DNA of 35,343 bases from Thioalkalivibrio sp. (GCA_007692435.1 RECA01000102.1:1-35343); one strand, 5' to 3'. Shown: positions 7,002 to 16,445, counted from the first letter of the stretch. Program-made: numbers and translations. Notes: generated from the sequence alone by a model not told the origin.

Positions 7002-8884
7002 GGTGCTTCTCCCGAGGCCGCCATCCGGCCTCGGGACGCGAGATGAAAGTCGATCACCTCGCGCGCGATCGGGGCGGCGACGCGGCCGCCGCTGCCCCCG
7101 TGCTCGGCCAGCACGGCCACCGCGATCTCGGGGTCTTCGGCGGGTGCATAGGCGAGGAACAGCGCGTGGTCCCAGAGCAGGCGATCCAGCTCGGCCTCGT
7201 CGTACTCCTGATCCGGGGCGAGGCTGAAGACCTGCGCGGTACCGGTCTTGCCGGCGATGCGATAGCCCGCGGGCGGGTTGCTGCCGATACTGCCCCACGC
7301 CGTTCCGTGACGCGCGTGCACCGACTCGATCATGGCCTCGTGGATCGCGTCCCAGTGGGCGTCGCCGGCGTTCACCGGGGCCAGGTGCCGGACCGGCTGC
7401 ATGACCGTCTCGCCATTGCTGCCGTCGCGGAGCGCGCGCAGCAGCCGCGGCTGCACGCGCAGACCCCGGTTGGCCAGGGTGCTGGCGACATCCGCGAGCT
7501 GCAGGGGTGTCGTCAGCATGTAGCCCTGCCCGATCGCGGTGATCACGGTCTCGCCGGGGAACCAGGGCAGGTTCTGCACCGACCGTTTCCACTCGCGGCT
7601 CGGCAGGATGCCCGGACGTTCGCCGGTGGCATCGATGCCGACGCGGCTGCCGATGCCGAATGCGCCGAGCATCGGCGCCATGCGGTCGATCCCGAGCTTG
7701 TGGCCGAGGTCGTAAAAATACACGTCCGCGGACACGGCGATCGCGCGGGACAGATCGACCCAGCCGTGGCCACCACGCTTCCAGTCCCGGTAACGCCGCT
7801 CGTGCCCCGGCAGCTGGAAGTACCCGGTCGCGAACATCCTGTGCTCGGCCGTGGTGACCCCCTCTTCCAGGCCCGCCAGGGCCACCACCGGCTTCAGCGT
7901 CGAACCCGGCGGGTACTGTCCGCTGAGGGCCCGGTTGAACAGCGGCTTGTGCGGGTTCGACTGCAATGCCGCGAAGGCCCGGTGGGAGATGCCGTTCACG
8001 AAGGGATTCGGGTCGAAGCCGGGATTGCTGACCAGCGCCAGCACCTCGCCGGTGGCCGGGTCGATCACCACCACCGCCCCATCGTGCGGCGCCAGGGCCT
8101 GGCGGGCCGCGCGCTGCAGCCCCACATCGATGCTCAGCGTGAGGTCCTGCCCCGGCTCGGGCGGGTTGACAGAGAGTTCGCGAATCACCCGTCCCTGGGC
8201 GTTGACCTCCACCTGCCTGTGACCCGTGGTGCCGTGCAGGATGTCCTCGTAGTAGCGTTCGACCCCGGTCTTGCCGGTGTGCGAGGTGCCGGCGTAATTG
8301 CGGGCGTCCAGCCGCAGCAGGTCCCGCTCGTTGATGCGCCCCACGTAACCGACCACGTGGGCGAAATCCTCGCCCAGGGGGTAGTGGCGGACCGGTCGTG
8401 CCTCGATCTCCACACCGGGCAGCTCGGGTCGCGCCACCGCGATCCGAGCCACCGTCTCGTCGTCCAGATTCGCCTTCAGCAGCACCGGCTGGAACGGCCG
8501 GCGCTGCCTCACCGAAGCCCGAAAGCGCTCGATCTCCAGCGATGACAGCTCAACCAGCCCGGAGAGGCGTGCCAGCAACTCGTCCAGGTCACCCGCCTGC
8601 TCCACGGTGACCTCCAGCTGGTAGGCCGGCCGGTTCTCGGCCAGCAGAACGCCGTTGCGGTCGAAGATCAGGCCGCGTGTCGGCGGCATCGGTTCGATGC
8701 GCAGCCGGTTGTTCTCGGACAGGGTGGTGAAATGCTCGTGGGCGCCGACCTGCAGGGTGAACAGACGCACCCCGAGTGCCAGCAGCAGCAGCGACAGGAT
8801 CAGCATCGCAACGAGGACGCGGACGGAGAACCGCCGCTGATCCCGCCCTTCCTCGTCGTAGGAATCCTGCCGGTCAATCAACAT
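6998..8884 (-). CDS. mrdA: Penicillin-binding protein 2 (peptidoglycan transpeptidase)
   Basis: PBP2 is the class B transpeptidase of the elongasome, cross-linking strands made by RodA. The 628-residue protein has a cytoplasmic tail, one membrane helix at about 22-43, a pedestal domain from about residue 60 (PTRGLIFDRNG), then the transpeptidase domain. The motifs are SxxK at Ser328-Lys331 (STLK), SAD at Ser385 (the PBP2-type variant of SxN) and KTG at Lys546. The next gene, rodA, overlaps by four bases. Upstream lies ppa, rather than the rsfS-rlmH pair seen before mrdA in many gammaproteobacteria. Confidence 0.97.
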   Translation of the reverse strand: MLIDRQDSYDEEGRDQRRFSVRVLVAMLILSLLLLALGVRLFTLQVGAHEHFTTLSENNRLRIEPMPPTRGLIFDRNGVLLAENRPAYQLEVTVEQAGDLDELLARLSGLVELSSLEIERFRASVRQRRPFQPVLLKANLDDETVARIAVARPELPGVEIEARPVRHYPLGEDFAHVVGYVGRINERDLLRLDARNYAGTSHTGKTGVERYYEDILHGTTGHRQVEVNAQGRVIRELSVNPPEPGQDLTLSIDVGLQRAARQALAPHDGAVVVIDPATGEVLALVSNPGFDPNPFVNGISHRAFAALQSNPHKPLFNRALSGQYPPGSTLKPVVALAGLEEGVTTAEHRMFATGYFQLPGHERRYRDWKRGGHGWVDLSRAIAVSADVYFYDLGHKLGIDRMAPMLGAFGIGSRVGIDATGERPGILPSREWKRSVQNLPWFPGETVITAIGQGYMLTTPLQLADVASTLANRGLRVQPRLLRALRDGSNGETVMQPVRHLAPVNAGDAHWDAIHEAMIESVHARHGTAWGSIGSNPPAGYRIAGKTGTAQVFSLAPDQEYDEAELDRLLWDHALFLAYAPAEDPEIAVAVLAEHGGSGGRVAAPIAREVIDFHLASRGRMAASGEAP

Positions 8885-8976
8885 GGGCTACGAAATCGCG
8901 GATGCCTTCACCTCGTCATCGGGCGTTCGTACCGGCCGGCCCGTTGCGCGGCCACCGGAACGGGGCCGGATCGCTG

Positions 8977-9513
8977 TCAGACCTTGCTCTTCTGATAGCG
9001 CTTGTAGCTGGCCATGATCTCGCCCCTGGCCGCCTCCGCGTCCGACCAGCCCTCGACCTTGACCCATTTATTCCGCTCCATCTCCTTGTAATGCCCAAAG
9101 AAATGGGTGATCTGGTCGAGCAGTTCCCGCTGCACGTCCTCCGGCCCCTGGATGCGTTCGTACTGGGGGTCCAGCTTGGTGACTGGAACGGCCAGGACCT
9201 TCGAGTCCGGTCCCGCCTCGTCGGCCATCTTCAGTATCCCCACCGGCCGGCAGCGCACGACCGCCCCGGGAACCAGCGGTACCGGCGTGATCACCAGCAC
9301 GTCCAGCGGGTCGCCATCCTCGGCCAGCGTGTGCGGAACGAATCCGTAATTGCACGGATAGAACATGGCCACCGTCATGAAGCGATCGACCATCAGCGCG
9401 CCGCTATCCTTGTCGATCTCGTACTTGACGGGTTGCCCCAGTGCCGGAATTTCAATGATGACATTGAAATCGTTCGGCAAATCCCGACCTGCGACGATTT
9501 TGTTCAGATCCAT
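8977..9513 (-). CDS. ppa: Inorganic pyrophosphatase
   Basis: A family I soluble pyrophosphatase that hydrolyses pyrophosphate and pulls biosynthetic reactions forward in the cytoplasm. The metal-binding core is clear: [10 protein letters not shown] with its aspartates, the upstream [16 protein letters not shown] block, [12 protein letters not shown], and KWVKVEGW near the end. From ATG 9513 it has 178 residues, and MDLNKIVAG matches the usual family start. ATG 9546, which follows GGGGAAGG at good spacing, would add 11 residues and cannot be excluded. It is separated from mrdA by 92 bases and divergent from lptD. Confidence 0.93.
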   Translation of the reverse strand: MDLNKIVAGRDLPNDFNVIIEIPALGQPVKYEIDKDSGALMVDRFMTVAMFYPCNYGFVPHTLAEDGDPLDVLVITPVPLVPGAVVRCRPVGILKMADEAGPDSKVLAVPVTKLDPQYERIQGPEDVQRELLDQITHFFGHYKEMERNKWVKVEGWSDAEAARGEIMASYKRYQKSKV

Positions 9514-9578
9514 GCCCGCGTCCTCGTAGCTGATTTGACGAGCCATTATAACGACCTTCCCCGCCAGAGGAATCGCCC

Positions 9579-9607
9579 TTGCGGGTCCCGTTCGCAGCAG
9601 GTATAAG
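9579..9607 (+). promoter_or_regulatory. Candidate sigma-70 promoter for the lptD operon
   Basis: TTGCGG (9579-9584) and TATAAG (9602-9607) are separated by exactly 17 bases on the plus strand, in the divergent ppa-lptD spacer. The -10 matches the consensus at five of six positions, the -35 at three. Transcription would start near 9614 and leave an untranslated leader of about 180 bases. I looked for a sigma-E (GGAACTT-type) promoter, expected from E. coli lptD control. GGAACCC occurs near 9626 but has no fitting -10. Confidence 0.4.
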
Positions 9608-9797
9608 TCGCTCGTCAGGCAGGCGGAACCCGAGGCTTCTCCGCTGCGGCCGGGGCGCCCTTGGGCGGGCCCGGTCGGCGTTGCGGGCGGCGCCACCGTG
9701 TGCGCCATCCGCACGGCATGAACGCCCCGTCAGGCACCGTGCACGCCCGCCACAGGAACCCATTGATGCATTGCTCCGGACACAGCGCCCGCAGACC

Positions 9798-12017
9798 ATG
9801 ACGGCGAAGCGATCGCACTCCCGGAGGCGCGTCCCGTCGGCCGTTGCCCTGGCCCTGGCCCTGAAGCTGGCCCTGATCCCGGTCGCCGGGCAGGCGGACT
9901 ACCTGTCTTCGTGCCGGGTGCCCGCCCCGTCCTTCTGGCCGGAACTGCGTTCCCTGCCACCCGAGGTGGTCGAGATCGAGGCCGACGAGATCGAGGCCAT
10001 CGGGGGCGAACGGGTCCGCGCGCGCGGCGAGGTCCGCGTGTTTGCAGACGGCCGTCGCCTGGATGCGGAGGACATTGATTACCGGCTCCCCACCCAGACC
10101 GTGGAGGCCCGGGACCAAGCCCGGCTGTTCGACGGCGAGTTCCTGGTCGAGGCCGACTCGGGCCACTACCGGATCGATGACGAGACGGGGGCGTTCGAGG
10201 ACATCGACTACTGGCTGCGTTCGCGACGCGCGCGCGGCAGCGCGGACGAGGCCGCCCAGGACGGACCCGGACGCGTGCGCCTGAGCGGGGGCAGCTTCAC
10301 CACCTGCCCGGAGGGCGATGACAGCTGGTGGCTCTACGCGGACCGCATTCGACTGGACCAGGAGAGTGGCCGCGGCCACGGCTACAACGTCACGCTGCGC
10401 TTCCTGAACGCGCCGATCTTCTACACCCCCTACATCAATTTTCCGATCGACGACCGCCGCCAGTCCGGCGTCCTGACGCCCTCGGCCGGATACAGTTCCC
10501 GCTCCGGACTGGATGTGGCCGTGCCCTGGTACTGGAACATCGCGCCCAACTACGACGCCACGATCACGCCGCGCCTCCTGTCCCGGCGTGGCCTGATGCT
10601 CGACACCGAGTGGCGTTACCTGCGCCCGCGCATGAGCGGCCAGATCGACCTTACGGCACTGCCCGGTGACCGGGTGGCCAACGAAGACCGTTATCTGGCA
10701 CGCCTGCAGCATCGCGCATCGCTCGGCCCCGGGTTGTCGCTGCGCGTCGATGCCACGGACGTGTCCGACCAGAAATACTTCCAGGACTTCGGCACCGACG
10801 CGTTCTCCTCCAGCACCGCGGTGGTGGAACGACGGGCCGACCTGATCTACAGCCGGCCGGGCATTCGGCTGACCGGAAGGGTCCAGGATTTCCAGTCCCT
10901 GGACCCCACCCTCGCCCCGGGCCGGGAACCCTACCGGCGACTGCCGCAGATCCTGCTCGAGGCGGGCGAATCCCGGGAGAGCGGCCTGTTCTGGGATCTC
11001 CGCTCCGAGCTGGTCCAGTTCGACCGGCGCGACTCGGTCACCGGCCTTCGCGTGGACGTGGAACCCGAGCTCGGCTTCCGCCACGACGCCGGTGGCTACT
11101 TCATCGAACCCCGCATTGCCCTGCGCTATACGGGTTACGACCTCGACGAGGTGGAGGCCGACGTGGACAGGAGGCCGACGCGGACGATACCCCGGGTGAG
11201 CATCGACAGCGGGCTGATCCTGGAACGCTGGCTGGAGGACGGCTCGCTGCAGACGCTGGAGCCACGCGTGTACTACGGTTATGTCCCGTTCCGGGACCAG
11301 GACGGGATTCCGCGCTTCGACACCTCCGAACGCGAGTTCAGCTTCGACAGCCTCTTCACCACCCGGCGCTTCGTGGGTGCGGACCGCGTTGGCGACACCC
11401 ACCAGGTCACGACCGCCCTGACCAGCCGCATCATCGATCCACGTACCGGCACGGAACGGCTCAGCCTCTCCGCCGGCCAGATCACCTACCTGGAGGATCG
11501 CCGCGTCAGGCTGCGGCCGGGGGATCCGCCCTTGCGGGGCAACCGCTCGGATCTGGCAGCCGAGGCACTGGCGCGCTTCGGCCGCAGCTGGCAGGCACAG
11601 ACCTCGGTGATCTTCGACACGGACCGCGACAGCGCGCGCCTCGCGACGCTGGGCATCGCGTACACTCCGCACGACCGGGCGCGACTGAATCTCGGATACC
11701 GGCTCCGCGAGGACCGCATCGAACAGACCGACATCTCCGGATTCTGGCCCCTGAGCGATCGCCTCCAGGCCATCGGGCGCTGGAACTACAGCCTGCTCGA
11801 CGAACAAACCATCGAACTCCTGGGCGGGCTCGAATATCGAACCTGTTGCTACGGCCTGCGCGTGGCGCTGCGCCGGCACCTGACCGACTTCGAGGGCGAG
11901 TACAATAACTCGATCTATTTTCAGTTGACGCTGGACGGATTGACGCGCCTGGACACCGGGCTCGAAGATCTCATGCGCGAGGGAATTACCGGATATGAAA
12001 CCATCGACCATCGTTAG
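9798..12017 (+). CDS. lptD: LPS-assembly protein LptD
   Basis: LptD is the outer-membrane beta-barrel that inserts lipopolysaccharide into the outer leaflet together with LptE. From ATG 9798 it has 739 residues. A signal peptide ends near AGQA-DY at residue 33, followed by an OstA-type N-terminal domain (about 50-190) and a large barrel rich in alternating aromatic strands. The four cysteines needed for the inter-domain disulfides are present: Cys39 (SSCRVP), one in TTCPEGD, and the adjacent pair in RTCCYG. No good ribosome site precedes ATG 9798, but the open frame upstream to 9579 has no protein character. The end overlaps surA by 23 bases. Confidence 0.95.
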   Translation: MTAKRSHSRRRVPSAVALALALKLALIPVAGQADYLSSCRVPAPSFWPELRSLPPEVVEIEADEIEAIGGERVRARGEVRVFADGRRLDAEDIDYRLPTQTVEARDQARLFDGEFLVEADSGHYRIDDETGAFEDIDYWLRSRRARGSADEAAQDGPGRVRLSGGSFTTCPEGDDSWWLYADRIRLDQESGRGHGYNVTLRFLNAPIFYTPYINFPIDDRRQSGVLTPSAGYSSRSGLDVAVPWYWNIAPNYDATITPRLLSRRGLMLDTEWRYLRPRMSGQIDLTALPGDRVANEDRYLARLQHRASLGPGLSLRVDATDVSDQKYFQDFGTDAFSSSTAVVERRADLIYSRPGIRLTGRVQDFQSLDPTLAPGREPYRRLPQILLEAGESRESGLFWDLRSELVQFDRRDSVTGLRVDVEPELGFRHDAGGYFIEPRIALRYTGYDLDEVEADVDRRPTRTIPRVSIDSGLILERWLEDGSLQTLEPRVYYGYVPFRDQDGIPRFDTSEREFSFDSLFTTRRFVGADRVGDTHQVTTALTSRIIDPRTGTERLSLSAGQITYLEDRRVRLRPGDPPLRGNRSDLAAEALARFGRSWQAQTSVIFDTDRDSARLATLGIAYTPHDRARLNLGYRLREDRIEQTDISGFWPLSDRLQAIGRWNYSLLDEQTIELLGGLEYRTCCYGLRVALRRHLTDFEGEYNNSIYFQLTLDGLTRLDTGLEDLMREGITGYETIDHR

Positions 12018-13467
12018 GGACACGCGCCTCCAGCCGGGCGACCCCGACGGTCTCCGGGCGGCGATTGAACCGCTGCAAGGGGAACCCGCCCCCGGAGGGC
12101 CGCGACACCCGTTGCGACGCCCTGGAGCCCCCCGCACTGACGCCCCGAGCCGGCTCGTTCCCGGCGGCTTCGTCGCATTCTTTCTGGTGCTCTGGCTGCT
12201 GACGGCGGGTAGCGCACAGGCCCAGTTCCAGACGGAGGACCGGCTGCTGGACCGCATCGTTGCGGTCATTGGCGACGACGTGATCACCGAGCGGGAGCTG
12301 GTCGAGCGCATGAACCTGGCCGCGCAGGAACTGGCGCAACGCGGCGCACGCCCACCCAGCCAGGGCGCGCTGGCCCGGCAGGTGATGGAGCGTGTGGTCG
12401 TGGAACGCATCCAGCTGCAGGAGGCCAGGAGAGTCGGGATCAGCATCGACGAGATCACCCTCAACCGCACGATGGAAGACATCGCCGCCGAGAACAACCT
12501 CACGCTGCTGCAGCTCAGAAACGCGCTGGCCGCGGAGGGCATGGACTTCGCGACCTTCCGACAGCAGATCCGCGACGAACTCACCATCGCCCAGCTGCAG
12601 CGCCGCCAGGTGGACAACCGACTGCGCGTGGGCGAACAGGAGATCGACGATCTGATCGCGGCGGAGAGCGGCGCCATCGACCGCGACGTCCGTTACCAGC
12701 TGTCGCACATCCTGGTGGCCCTGCCCCAGGGTGCGGACTCCGCCACCATCGCGGAGGCTCGCGAAAAGGCCGAAGACCTGCGGGCCAAGGCACGCGCGGG
12801 CGAGGACTTCGCGCGACTGGCCATCAGCCACTCCGACGCCCCCGACGCACTGGAGGGCGGCGACATGGGCTGGCGCGGTGCGGCCGACATCCCGACGCTC
12901 TACGCGCGCAACGTGATCCTGATGCGTCCCGGCCAGGTGAGCCAGGTCCTGCGTTCACCCAACGGCTTCCACATCGTGAAACTCCATGACCGCGACGCGG
13001 GCTCGGAACTCCAGGTCACGCAGACACGCGCCCGGCACATCCTGATCAGCCCCGACGAGATCCGCAGCGAACAGGAGGCCCTGACCCAGGCCAGGAGCCT
13101 CTACAACCGCATCCGCGAGGGGGCCCCGTTTGCGGACCTCGCCAGGGCCCATTCCGACGACAGCGGCTCGGCCGCGCAGGGTGGCGAACTGGGGTGGCTG
13201 AGTCCCGGCGAAACGGTTCCCGCCTTCGACGACGCGATGAACGAACTGGCGGTGGGCGAGATGGGCGGACCAGTCCAGAGCCCGTTCGGCTGGCACATCA
13301 TCGAGGTCCTCGAACGGCGCGACGTGGACGCGACCCGCGACCTCCTCCGGGCCCGGGCGCAGGAGGTCCTGCAGAACCGCAAGCGTGAAGAAGAGACCGA
13401 ACTCTGGCTGCGCAGACTGCGCGACGAGGCCTTCGTCGAGTACCGGGTCGAGGGGCTCGGTTCCTGA
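11995..13467 (+). CDS. surA: Periplasmic chaperone/peptidyl-prolyl isomerase SurA
   Basis: SurA escorts unfolded outer-membrane proteins, LptD among them, across the periplasm. An N-terminal chaperone domain follows the signal peptide. Next come two parvulin domains starting at about residues 235 (YQLSHILVALP) and 345 (TRARHILISPDE), and a C-terminal helix (LWLRRLRDEAFVEYR). The annotated ATG leaves a 54-residue stretch before the hydrophobic signal core (FVAFFLVLWLLTAG), which is oddly long. An in-frame TTG at 12112, preceded by GGAGGG at 12094-12099, would give a normal signal peptide. I keep ATG 11995 because of the coupling with lptD, but the start is uncertain. Confidence 0.93.
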   Translation: MKPSTIVRDTRLQPGDPDGLRAAIEPLQGEPAPGGPRHPLRRPGAPRTDAPSRLVPGGFVAFFLVLWLLTAGSAQAQFQTEDRLLDRIVAVIGDDVITERELVERMNLAAQELAQRGARPPSQGALARQVMERVVVERIQLQEARRVGISIDEITLNRTMEDIAAENNLTLLQLRNALAAEGMDFATFRQQIRDELTIAQLQRRQVDNRLRVGEQEIDDLIAAESGAIDRDVRYQLSHILVALPQGADSATIAEAREKAEDLRAKARAGEDFARLAISHSDAPDALEGGDMGWRGAADIPTLYARNVILMRPGQVSQVLRSPNGFHIVKLHDRDAGSELQVTQTRARHILISPDEIRSEQEALTQARSLYNRIREGAPFADLARAHSDDSGSAAQGGELGWLSPGETVPAFDDAMNELAVGEMGGPVQSPFGWHIIEVLERRDVDATRDLLRARAQEVLQNRKREEETELWLRRLRDEAFVEYRVEGLGS

Positions 13468-13489
13468 TCCGGTGGCGGCGCGCATCCCG

Positions 13490-14533
13490 ATGCCCGACCA
13501 GACGATACGCCTGGCCCTGACCGCGGGTGAGCCTGCGGGCGTGGGCACCGACCTCCTGCTCCAGCTCGCAAGCCGTCCGAGCGGGGCCCAGCGCGTGGTC
13601 ATCGGGGATCCGACGGTCATCGAGCAGCGGGCCCGGCAGCTCCGGCTGGACGTCCGTCTGCGCGAATTCGAGCCGGACCGGCCCGCGCGCCCCACCCCTG
13701 CGGGCAGCCTGGAGTTGAGCCCCGTCAGGACCCGAAACCCGGTACGGCCGGGCCGGCTCGATCCGCAGAACGCCGAACACGTGCTGGCGCTCCTGGAGAC
13801 CGCCGCGCGTGGCTGCATGGAGGGGCTCTTCGATGCGATGGTCACCGGCCCGGTGCACAAGGGCGTGATCAACGAGGGCGGGCACGCGTTCACCGGCCAC
13901 ACCGAGTGGCTTGCGGCGCGCGCCGGCATTCGCCGACCGGTGATGATGCTGACCGGCGGCGGCCTGCGGGTTGCATTGGCCACCACCCACCTTCCGCTGC
14001 GCGCGGTTCCCGATGCGATCACCGCCGAACTGCTGCACGAGGTGCTCACGATCCTCGACCACGACCTTCGGCGCGACTTCGGCTGCACCAGACCGCGCAT
14101 ACTGGTCTGCGCGCTCAACCCGCACGCCGGCGAGCAGGGCTTGCTGGGAACCGAGGAGCAGACCGTCATCGCGCCTGCCCTGGAGGCACTGCGGGCGCGC
14201 GGCCTGAACCTTCGCGGGCCGGTACCGGCGGATACCGCCTTCACGCCGGCCGCCCTCGCCGACGCGGACGCGGTGCTGGCGATGTACCACGACCAGGGGC
14301 TGCCGGTGCTGAAACATGCGGGCTTCGGCGAGGCGGTGAACGTGACCCTGGGCCTGCCGTTCATCCGCACATCCGTGGATCACGGGACCGCCCTGGACCT
14401 CGCGGGCACCGGCCGCGCCGATGCCGGCAGCTTCCTCGCCGCGGAACGCCTGGCGCTGGAGCTTGCCGACATCCGGCGCGGCGGCCACGAGGGCGCCTCG
14501 AGTGACCCCGCCCGCGCCCGGGCCCCGACGTGA
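13490..14533 (+). CDS. pdxA: 4-hydroxythreonine-4-phosphate dehydrogenase PdxA
   Basis: PdxA oxidises 4-phosphohydroxy-L-threonine in the DXP-dependent branch of pyridoxal 5'-phosphate synthesis. The 347-residue protein aligns end to end with E. coli PdxA in memory. It shows TAGEPAGVG at the start, TGPVHKGVIN, the metal-site FTGHTE, ALATTHLPLR, ALNPHAGE, AMYHDQGLPVLK, and the end block TSVDHGTALDLAGTG. An in-frame GTG at 13472 would add six residues. ATG 13490 gives the family start. The stop overlaps rsmA by four bases. Confidence 0.95.
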   Translation: MPDQTIRLALTAGEPAGVGTDLLLQLASRPSGAQRVVIGDPTVIEQRARQLRLDVRLREFEPDRPARPTPAGSLELSPVRTRNPVRPGRLDPQNAEHVLALLETAARGCMEGLFDAMVTGPVHKGVINEGGHAFTGHTEWLAARAGIRRPVMMLTGGGLRVALATTHLPLRAVPDAITAELLHEVLTILDHDLRRDFGCTRPRILVCALNPHAGEQGLLGTEEQTVIAPALEALRARGLNLRGPVPADTAFTPAALADADAVLAMYHDQGLPVLKHAGFGEAVNVTLGLPFIRTSVDHGTALDLAGTGRADAGSFLAAERLALELADIRRGGHEGASSDPARARAPT

Positions 14534-15441
14534 AACCGTCGCTGGCGCCGCGGAAGCGCTTCGGACAGAACTTCCTGCACGACCCGGCGGTGCTGGGGCG
14601 CATCGTCGCGGCCATCGCTCCCGACAGGCCGGATGCGATGATCGAGATCGGCCCCGGTCGTGGCGCCCTCACCCGCCCCCTGCTCGAGCGGCTTGAGCAC
14701 CTGGAGGTGGTGGAGCTGGATCGCGACCTCATCCCGGGACTGCGCGCACTCGCGCCCCCGGACCGGCTGACCATCCACTGCGCAGACGCCCTGAACTTCG
14801 ATTTTGCCGCCAGGGCCCCCACTCACGGGAGATTGAGGATCGTCGGCAACCTGCCCTACAACATCTCGACCCCGCTGCTCTTCCACCTGCTCGAACAGGC
14901 CAGCGTGGTCCGCGACATGCACTTCCTGCTGCAGCGGGAGGTCGTGGAGCGGATGGTCGCGGTGCCGGGCAGCAAGCGCTATGGGCGCCTTGGCGTGATG
15001 CTCGCGGCCCGGGCGGACGCGAAGCAGCTGTTCACGGTCGGGCCCGGGGCGTTCCGGCCCGCGCCGAGGGTGGATTCCGCGCTGGTCCGCATCGAGCCGC
15101 TGACCACGCCGCGGGTTCCGGAGGCCCTCAGCGGTTCCTTCCGCCGGGTCGTCAACCAGGCCTTTGCCAACCGCAGAAAGACGTTGCGGCGGGCGCTGGC
15201 CGGCCTGGTGGAACCGGCAGACATCGCGGCATCCGGCATCGATGACGGACTCAGACCCGAGCAGCTGGACATTGCCGACTTCGTCGCGCTGGCCCGAGCG
15301 GCGGAACGCCGGGCCGGCCGGCAACCGGGCCCGAATACTGACCCGAATACTGACCCGAATACTGGCCCAAATCCGGGCGGCGGCCCGGTTTCCACGCCGG
15401 GTACGCAGGCCGCGGGCCTGAAGCAGGTGGAGCGGACATGA
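14530..15441 (+). CDS. rsmA: 16S rRNA dimethyladenosine transferase RsmA (KsgA)
   Basis: RsmA dimethylates two adjacent adenines near the 3' end of 16S rRNA during small-subunit maturation. The motifs RKRFGQNFL, the SAM-binding EIGPGRGALT, and the catalytic NLPYNIS are all present, followed by the C-terminal helical domain with NRRKTLRRAL. The family core ends near residue 265. This protein has about 35 extra residues, a low-complexity tail containing three PNTD/PNTG units encoded by a 12-base tandem repeat. It overlaps pdxA and glk by four bases each. Confidence 0.95.
   Translation: MKPSLAPRKRFGQNFLHDPAVLGRIVAAIAPDRPDAMIEIGPGRGALTRPLLERLEHLEVVELDRDLIPGLRALAPPDRLTIHCADALNFDFAARAPTHGRLRIVGNLPYNISTPLLFHLLEQASVVRDMHFLLQREVVERMVAVPGSKRYGRLGVMLAARADAKQLFTVGPGAFRPAPRVDSALVRIEPLTTPRVPEALSGSFRRVVNQAFANRRKTLRRALAGLVEPADIAASGIDDGLRPEQLDIADFVALARAAERRAGRQPGPNTDPNTDPNTGPNPGGGPVSTPGTQAAGLKQVERT
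15331..15366. repeat. 12-bp tandem repeat in the 3' end of rsmA
   Basis: Three copies of CCGAATACTGAC lie end to end (15331-15342, 15343-15354, 15355-15366), the last with one change, followed by a degenerate fourth. They are in frame and encode Pro-Asn-Thr-Asp repeats in the C-terminal tail of RsmA. Such short repeats can change copy number by slippage without breaking the frame. Confidence 0.85.
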
Positions 15442-16445
15442 ATCTGGTCGTGGCGGACATTGGCGGCACCAAGACGCTGGTTGCCCTTGCGCGCGAGGAG
15501 AAAGGCGCCTGGCAGTTCACGCACAGGAAGCGGCTGGCGAGCGGTGAGCACCGGAGTCTGCCGGAACTCCTGGATGTCTGGCTCGGCTCGGAACTCCCGG
15601 ACCACGTGGAGATCTCCGGCATCGGTCTTGCCCTCGCCGGCCCGGTAACCGGCTCCGGGCAGCAGACCCAGGCCCGCGTCACCAACCTGGACTGGCCGCC
15701 GCTCGATGCCGGGGAACTCGGCCGCCGCTTCGACGCTCCGACGGTACTGGTCAACGATTTCGCCGCGATTGGTGCCGGACTGGACGCATTGGGAACCGAA
15801 GACACCGTGACCCTGCAGTCCGCCGAAGCCGACCGCGACGGGCTGCGGCTGGTGGTCGGGGCGGGCACCGGTCTTGGCACCTGTCTGGTCGGCCCCCCGC
15901 CCGACTCCAGGCTGTATGCCGGAGAAGGCGGGCACGCCGACTTCGCCCCCGCGGATGCATGGCAGGCCGCCCTGGCCGACTGGGTGCGTCAGGGCGAGGG
16001 CCGCTGCACCCGCGAACACCTCCTCAGCGGCCGCGGGATCGCGCGGCTGGCCACCTTTCTGAATCGGGAGATCTCCGACCATGACCTGGATCGGGCCCTG
16101 GAGGCTGAGGACCCCGCAGCGGCGATCAGCCGGCTGGCCGATGAGGGGCACGGGCCGGCCTTGCGGGTGATCCAGCACTTTGTCAGCATCTACGCGGGAC
16201 AGATCGGGGATCTCGCGCTTGCGGCCCTGCCCCGTGGCGGGATCTTCATCGCCGGGGGAATCGCCCCCCGTCTGCGGGAGCATTTCCAGACCCCCACCTT
16301 TATCGGCGCCTTCCGCGACAAGGCCCCGATGCAACGACTGATGGAGGGCCTGCCGCTCCACCTGATCGTCCACCCTGAACCGGGCCTGCTGGGCGCTGCC
16401 GTAACCGCGCACCGGGCCGTGGCAACCGCCGGAGGGCATTCATGA
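15438..16445 (+). CDS. glk: Glucokinase
   Basis: A cytoplasmic ATP-dependent glucokinase of the bacterial Glk type, 335 residues. Visible motifs are the N-terminal phosphate loop ADIGGTKT, LALAGPV, the sugar-contacting VNDFAAIG with its catalytic aspartate, the second phosphate segment GAGTGLGTC, EGGHADFAP, and FIAGGIAPRL near the adenosine site. A ROK kinase would carry a CxCGxxGC zinc motif, which is absent. The gene sits exactly between rsmA and apaG, overlapping both by four bases (ATGA), although these two are adjacent in E. coli. It therefore appears to have been fitted into the operon and to be translated with it. Confidence 0.9.
   Translation: MNLVVADIGGTKTLVALAREEKGAWQFTHRKRLASGEHRSLPELLDVWLGSELPDHVEISGIGLALAGPVTGSGQQTQARVTNLDWPPLDAGELGRRFDAPTVLVNDFAAIGAGLDALGTEDTVTLQSAEADRDGLRLVVGAGTGLGTCLVGPPPDSRLYAGEGGHADFAPADAWQAALADWVRQGEGRCTREHLLSGRGIARLATFLNREISDHDLDRALEAEDPAAAISRLADEGHGPALRVIQHFVSIYAGQIGDLALAALPRGGIFIAGGIAPRLREHFQTPTFIGAFRDKAPMQRLMEGLPLHLIVHPEPGLLGAAVTAHRAVATAGGHS

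Noticed and set aside
9624-9660. Sigma-E promoter for lptD starting at GGAACCC
   Set aside because: No TCTGA/TCAAA-type -10 at 16-17 bases.
9615-12677. 1020-codon open frame on the minus strand opposite lptD
   Set aside because: It is antisense to two clear genes, has no family motifs, and long antisense frames are expected in G+C-rich DNA.
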